Position numbers and translations under genes: made by a program. From positions 1-6,007 of the forward strand of contig CALKKN010000135.1 in the NCBI GenBank assembly GCA_937995275.1: a stretch of DNA of 6,007 nucleotides. Direction: 5' to 3'. The DNA is from an uncultured Lysobacterales bacterium. GTDB lineage: Bacteria; Pseudomonadota; Gammaproteobacteria; Xanthomonadales; SZUA-36. The notes under the pieces are model-generated. The model ran no database searches. It was not told the DNA's origin and saw only the letters and a list, made by a program, of their open reading frames with translations. Position 1 is the first letter of the stretch. Each line of letters opens with the position of its first letter. Of the stretch, positions 5,550-6,007 are shown one piece after another.

Positions 5550-5566
5550 CGTCTCTTCCTGAGACG
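5550..5566 (-). other. Small hairpin upstream of the prepilin-like gene
   Basis: On the minus strand CGTCTC and GAGACG form a perfect 6-bp stem with AGGAA in the 5-nt loop. It lies 23 nt before the ATG at 5526, within the 198-bp gap 5527-5724. It may be a structured leader. No credible sigma-70 or sigma-54 promoter could be picked out in this gap. Confidence 0.3.
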
Positions 5567-5656
5567 ACTTTCATTCTGCCAGAAAGCAAATCGCCTGACG
5601 CGCCTCCGATGGCCACTTGGCGCGGCATTCTGACCGTTCGTCGGGCAGATATGGAC

Positions 5657-5679
5657 AAACCGCCCCGATTCGGGGCGGT
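5657..5679 (-). terminator. GC-rich hairpin after the right-edge gene, probable weak terminator
   Basis: A perfect 9-bp inverted repeat, ACCGCCCCG (5659-5667) and CGGGGCGGT (5671-5679), has a 3-nt loop. Read on the minus strand it lies 45 bp after the stop at 5725 and is followed only by TTGTCC, so the T-run is poor. It may terminate weakly, or pause transcription and protect the 3' end. Read-through into the prepilin-like gene is possible. Confidence 0.55.
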
Positions 5680-5724
5680 CAGGAAAGGTGAGAAGCAGTC
5701 AACGCTTGGGCAAGGGCCCCTGAA

Positions 5725-6006
5725 TTAACGCTCACATGCTACGAAGTCGTCCGTTATCCAGATGTCGTAAGTACCGCTCGTCGGCAATTCGAATACCGTA
5801 CGCGTTAGATCAGGGTCCAGGTCCTCAATCTCACCGAGGTAAGTCAATTCGCTACAGGCCCAGGTCCGAGGCCCCGGGGGGATTTTCAGGTAGTAATTGC
5901 TGACCGTGATCGTACCCGGAGCTTCGACGACACAGCTCCACTCGGTGTCGGTCTGGCTGCACACGCCGCTGTCCGCTTCGAGCAGAAGGTCGGCTGCCGG
6001 CGCCTT
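5725..6006 (-). CDS. C-terminal part of an exported four-cysteine protein, paralogue of the neighbouring C-terminal fragment
   Basis: The frame is open to the right edge and ends at TAA 5727-5725, so 93 residues are visible and the N-terminus is missing. I do not recognise a named family. Cysteines lie at visible positions 16, 25, 51 and 91 (SGVCSQTDTEWSC, then TWACSE, then FVACER at the very end), giving C-x8-C-x25-C-x39-C. The neighbouring fragment ends with C-x8-C-x25-C-x40-C and shares residues around these cysteines (SG-x-C or SGAVC, CS[ED], F-x-LP), so the two are probably tandem paralogues. Beta-strand-like stretches (TITVSNYYLKI, TYDIWITDDF) and four cysteines with a low lysine count suggest an oxidised, exported domain. 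A hairpin follows the stop. Its missing N-terminus may also carry a prepilin leader, but this cannot be seen. Confidence 0.7.
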   Translation of the reverse strand, partial: KAPAADLLLEADSGVCSQTDTEWSCVVEAPGTITVSNYYLKIPPGPRTWACSELTYLGEIEDLDPDLTRTVFELPTSGTYDIWITDDFVACER

Positions 6007-6007
6007 G

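Noticed and set aside
5580..5660. Sigma-54 promoter for the prepilin-like gene, as known for pilA in some bacteria
   Set aside because: GG and GC doublets occur, but none with the required 10-bp spacing and TGGC/TTGC context.
1..6007. CRISPR array, tRNA, rRNA, insertion sequence or toxin-antitoxin system
   Set aside because: No regularly spaced direct repeats, tRNA-like cloverleaf with a T-loop consensus, or transposase motifs were seen; the only repeats are the REP units.

Overview
The window comes from a GC-rich bacterium, most likely a gammaproteobacterium. The GluRS is of the E. coli zinc-binding type, there are type IV prepilin-like genes, and REP elements of the TGTAGGAGCGGCTTTAGCCG kind known from Pseudomonas, Xanthomonas and relatives lie between genes. 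I cannot name a genus from the sequence alone.

Layout. On the plus strand, the left edge holds the C-terminal 183 codons of a class III PLP-dependent aminotransferase, closed by a clear intrinsic terminator. Next comes a short gene for a carboxymuconolactone decarboxylase/AhpD-like protein with a CxxC pair. Everything further right is on the minus strand. Read in the direction of transcription from the right edge, it holds: the 3' end of an exported-looking four-cysteine protein; a hairpin; a frameshifted type IV prepilin-like gene of about 1.26 kb (GspH/FimT-like N-terminus, long beta-rich C-terminal part); a strong UUCG-loop terminator; gltX (glutamyl-tRNA synthetase); a WYL-domain transcriptional regulator; a 79-bp REP cluster; and a 73-aa predicted membrane protein. 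That series ends in a minus-strand terminator facing the plus-strand pair.

How the parts relate. gltX and the WYL regulator are 32 bp apart on the same strand and are probably co-transcribed. A single REP unit lies between them and supplies the gltX stop codon. The right-hand 1.7 kb looks like part of a pilin/pseudopilin or surface-protein cluster, insulated from gltX by a terminator. The two right-hand proteins share a previously unnamed (to me) C-terminal cysteine pattern, C-x8-C-x25-C-x39/40-C, and so appear to be tandem paralogues.

The most interesting region is 4266-5526. Three frame changes interrupt what would be a 419-residue prepilin-like protein. The first falls on CTT-TAA-G, which resembles the release factor 2 recoding site and would restore an exact prepilin leader by a +1 shift. 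Ordinary indels (pseudogene or assembly error) remain the simplest explanation. I found no tRNA, rRNA, CRISPR array or insertion sequence, and no promoter that I would defend.
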